A DNA stretch of 64,000 bases, from positions 1 through 64,000 of the forward strand of contig JAURVT010000033.1 in the NCBI GenBank assembly GCA_030655315.1, read 5' to 3'. A program made the translations under genes and the position numbers. Under the pieces are notes generated by a model. It saw nothing but the letters and a program-made list of their open reading frames with translations. It was not told the origin of the DNA and made no database searches. Below, in pieces: positions 63,575 through 64,000 of this stretch (position 1 is its first letter; each line of letters opens with the position of its first letter). The DNA comes from Nocardioidaceae bacterium (lineage in GTDB: Bacteria; Actinomycetota; Actinomycetes; Propionibacteriales; Nocardioidaceae).

Positions 63575-64000
63575 TCAGCTCCGGGGGGCGTCGTCGGGGG
63601 TGGCGGCGGCCGCTGCACGGGCCGCGACGGGCAGTGCCTCGGCGAGACGGTCGAGCGCGCGGTCGTCGTGGGCGGCGGTGACGAACCAGCTCTCGAACGA
63701 GCTGGGCGGCAGGTAGACGCCCGCGTCGAGCATCGCGTGGAAGAAGGCCCGGTAGCGGAACGGCTCCTGGTCCTGCGCCTCGGCGAAGCTCGTGGCCGGG
63801 GTGGTGCGTCCGAAGAAGACGCTGAACATGTTGCCCGCCGACTGCACGACGTGCTCCACCCCCGCGGCCGAGCAGGCGTCGCCGGCGAGCTCCTGCACCT
63901 GCAGCGACACGGCGTCGAGGTGCGCGTAGACCTCGTCGGTGGCGAGCCTCAGGGTCGTGTAGCCGGCCGTGGTCGCGACGGGGTTCCCCGACAGGGTGCC
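63575..64000 (-). CDS. hemL: Glutamate-1-semialdehyde 2,1-aminomutase (partial, 5' end off window)
   Basis: Makes 5-aminolevulinate from glutamate-1-semialdehyde for heme synthesis, using PLP. Only the C-terminal 141 residues are here. They begin with the family motif GTLSGNPVATTAG, which I read directly at the window edge, followed by NMFSVFFG and FFHAMLDAGVYLPPSSFESWF, all typical of HemL. The stop is 7 nt before the histidine phosphatase start, so it heads the heme-cytochrome operon. Confidence 0.92.
   Translation of the reverse strand, partial: GTLSGNPVATTAGYTTLRLATDEVYAHLDAVSLQVQELAGDACSAAGVEHVVQSAGNMFSVFFGRTTPATSFAEAQDQEPFRYRAFFHAMLDAGVYLPPSSFESWFVTAAHDDRALDRLAEALPVAARAAAAATPDDAPRS

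Overview
The window is about 70% GC or higher, uses GTG starts freely, packs genes with 1-4 nt ATGA/GTGA overlaps, and encodes the menaquinone pathway, a 14-gene complex I operon, system II cytochrome c maturation and an actinobacterial NarL-type two-component/ABC module. Together this points to a chromosomal segment of a Gram-positive, aerobic actinobacterium, most likely a Nocardioidaceae-type genus (Nocardioides/Aeromicrobium-like). The genus is inference; no rRNA gene is present. No tRNA, CRISPR, insertion sequence or prophage was seen.

Layout. (1) 1-1567, minus: the start of a second, partial complex I cluster (nuoA2-B2-C2, continuing off the left edge), divergent from a Fic-family protein (1663-2880) across a perfect 14-bp inverted repeat. 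(2) 3000-10107: aldo/keto reductase, Bcr/CflA-type exporter, 2-oxoacid:ferredoxin oxidoreductase korAB, a tandem DUF427 protein and RarD. (3) 10271-13237, minus: a 59-residue secreted peptide gene followed by a 911-residue membrane GAF-PAS-SpoIIE-HATPase protein. (4) 13431-31324, minus: polyprenyl diphosphate synthase, the full nuoA-N operon (30229 to 14481) and menG; the nuo leader carries a Rex-like operator and another palindrome at the promoter. (5) 31398-37557: menF, a CPBP protease, an SGNH hydrolase, a DUF1275 protein and a Ski2-like helicase. (6) 37880-44861, minus: a large LuxR/LAL regulator, a 46-residue basic protein, and a GMC oxidoreductase/aldehyde dehydrogenase/GNAT operon. (7) 44935-52199: menD, menC, an AbiEi/DUF559-like gene flanked by hairpin repeats, menE, menA, a Cds1-like PLP enzyme and a DUF4229 protein. 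(8) 52338-58463, minus: FtsX-type ABC permease and ATPase, NarL response regulator, histidine kinase and threonine dehydratase-like enzyme. (9) 58547-64000: a PLDc_N membrane protein, then ccsB-resB-ccdA-tlpA-pgm-hemL, an order that matches the mycobacterial Rv0524-Rv0529 block as I remember it.

How it works together. Most of the window serves respiration: the quinone (menA, C, D, E, F, G, polyprenyl synthase), its main reductase (nuoA-N), a probable ferredoxin-linked second complex I beside a ferredoxin-reducing KorAB, and cytochrome c assembly plus a tetrapyrrole gene (hemL). menB, menH and a geranylgeranyl reductase are not in the window.

Two genome-wide habits stand out. First, at least ten genes have a TANNNT -10 box ending exactly 6-7 nt before the start codon, so they are probably leaderless. 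Second, nearly every convergent or operon-end junction holds a long hairpin, and several are built from short dispersed palindromic repeat families unique to that site or shared by two sites.
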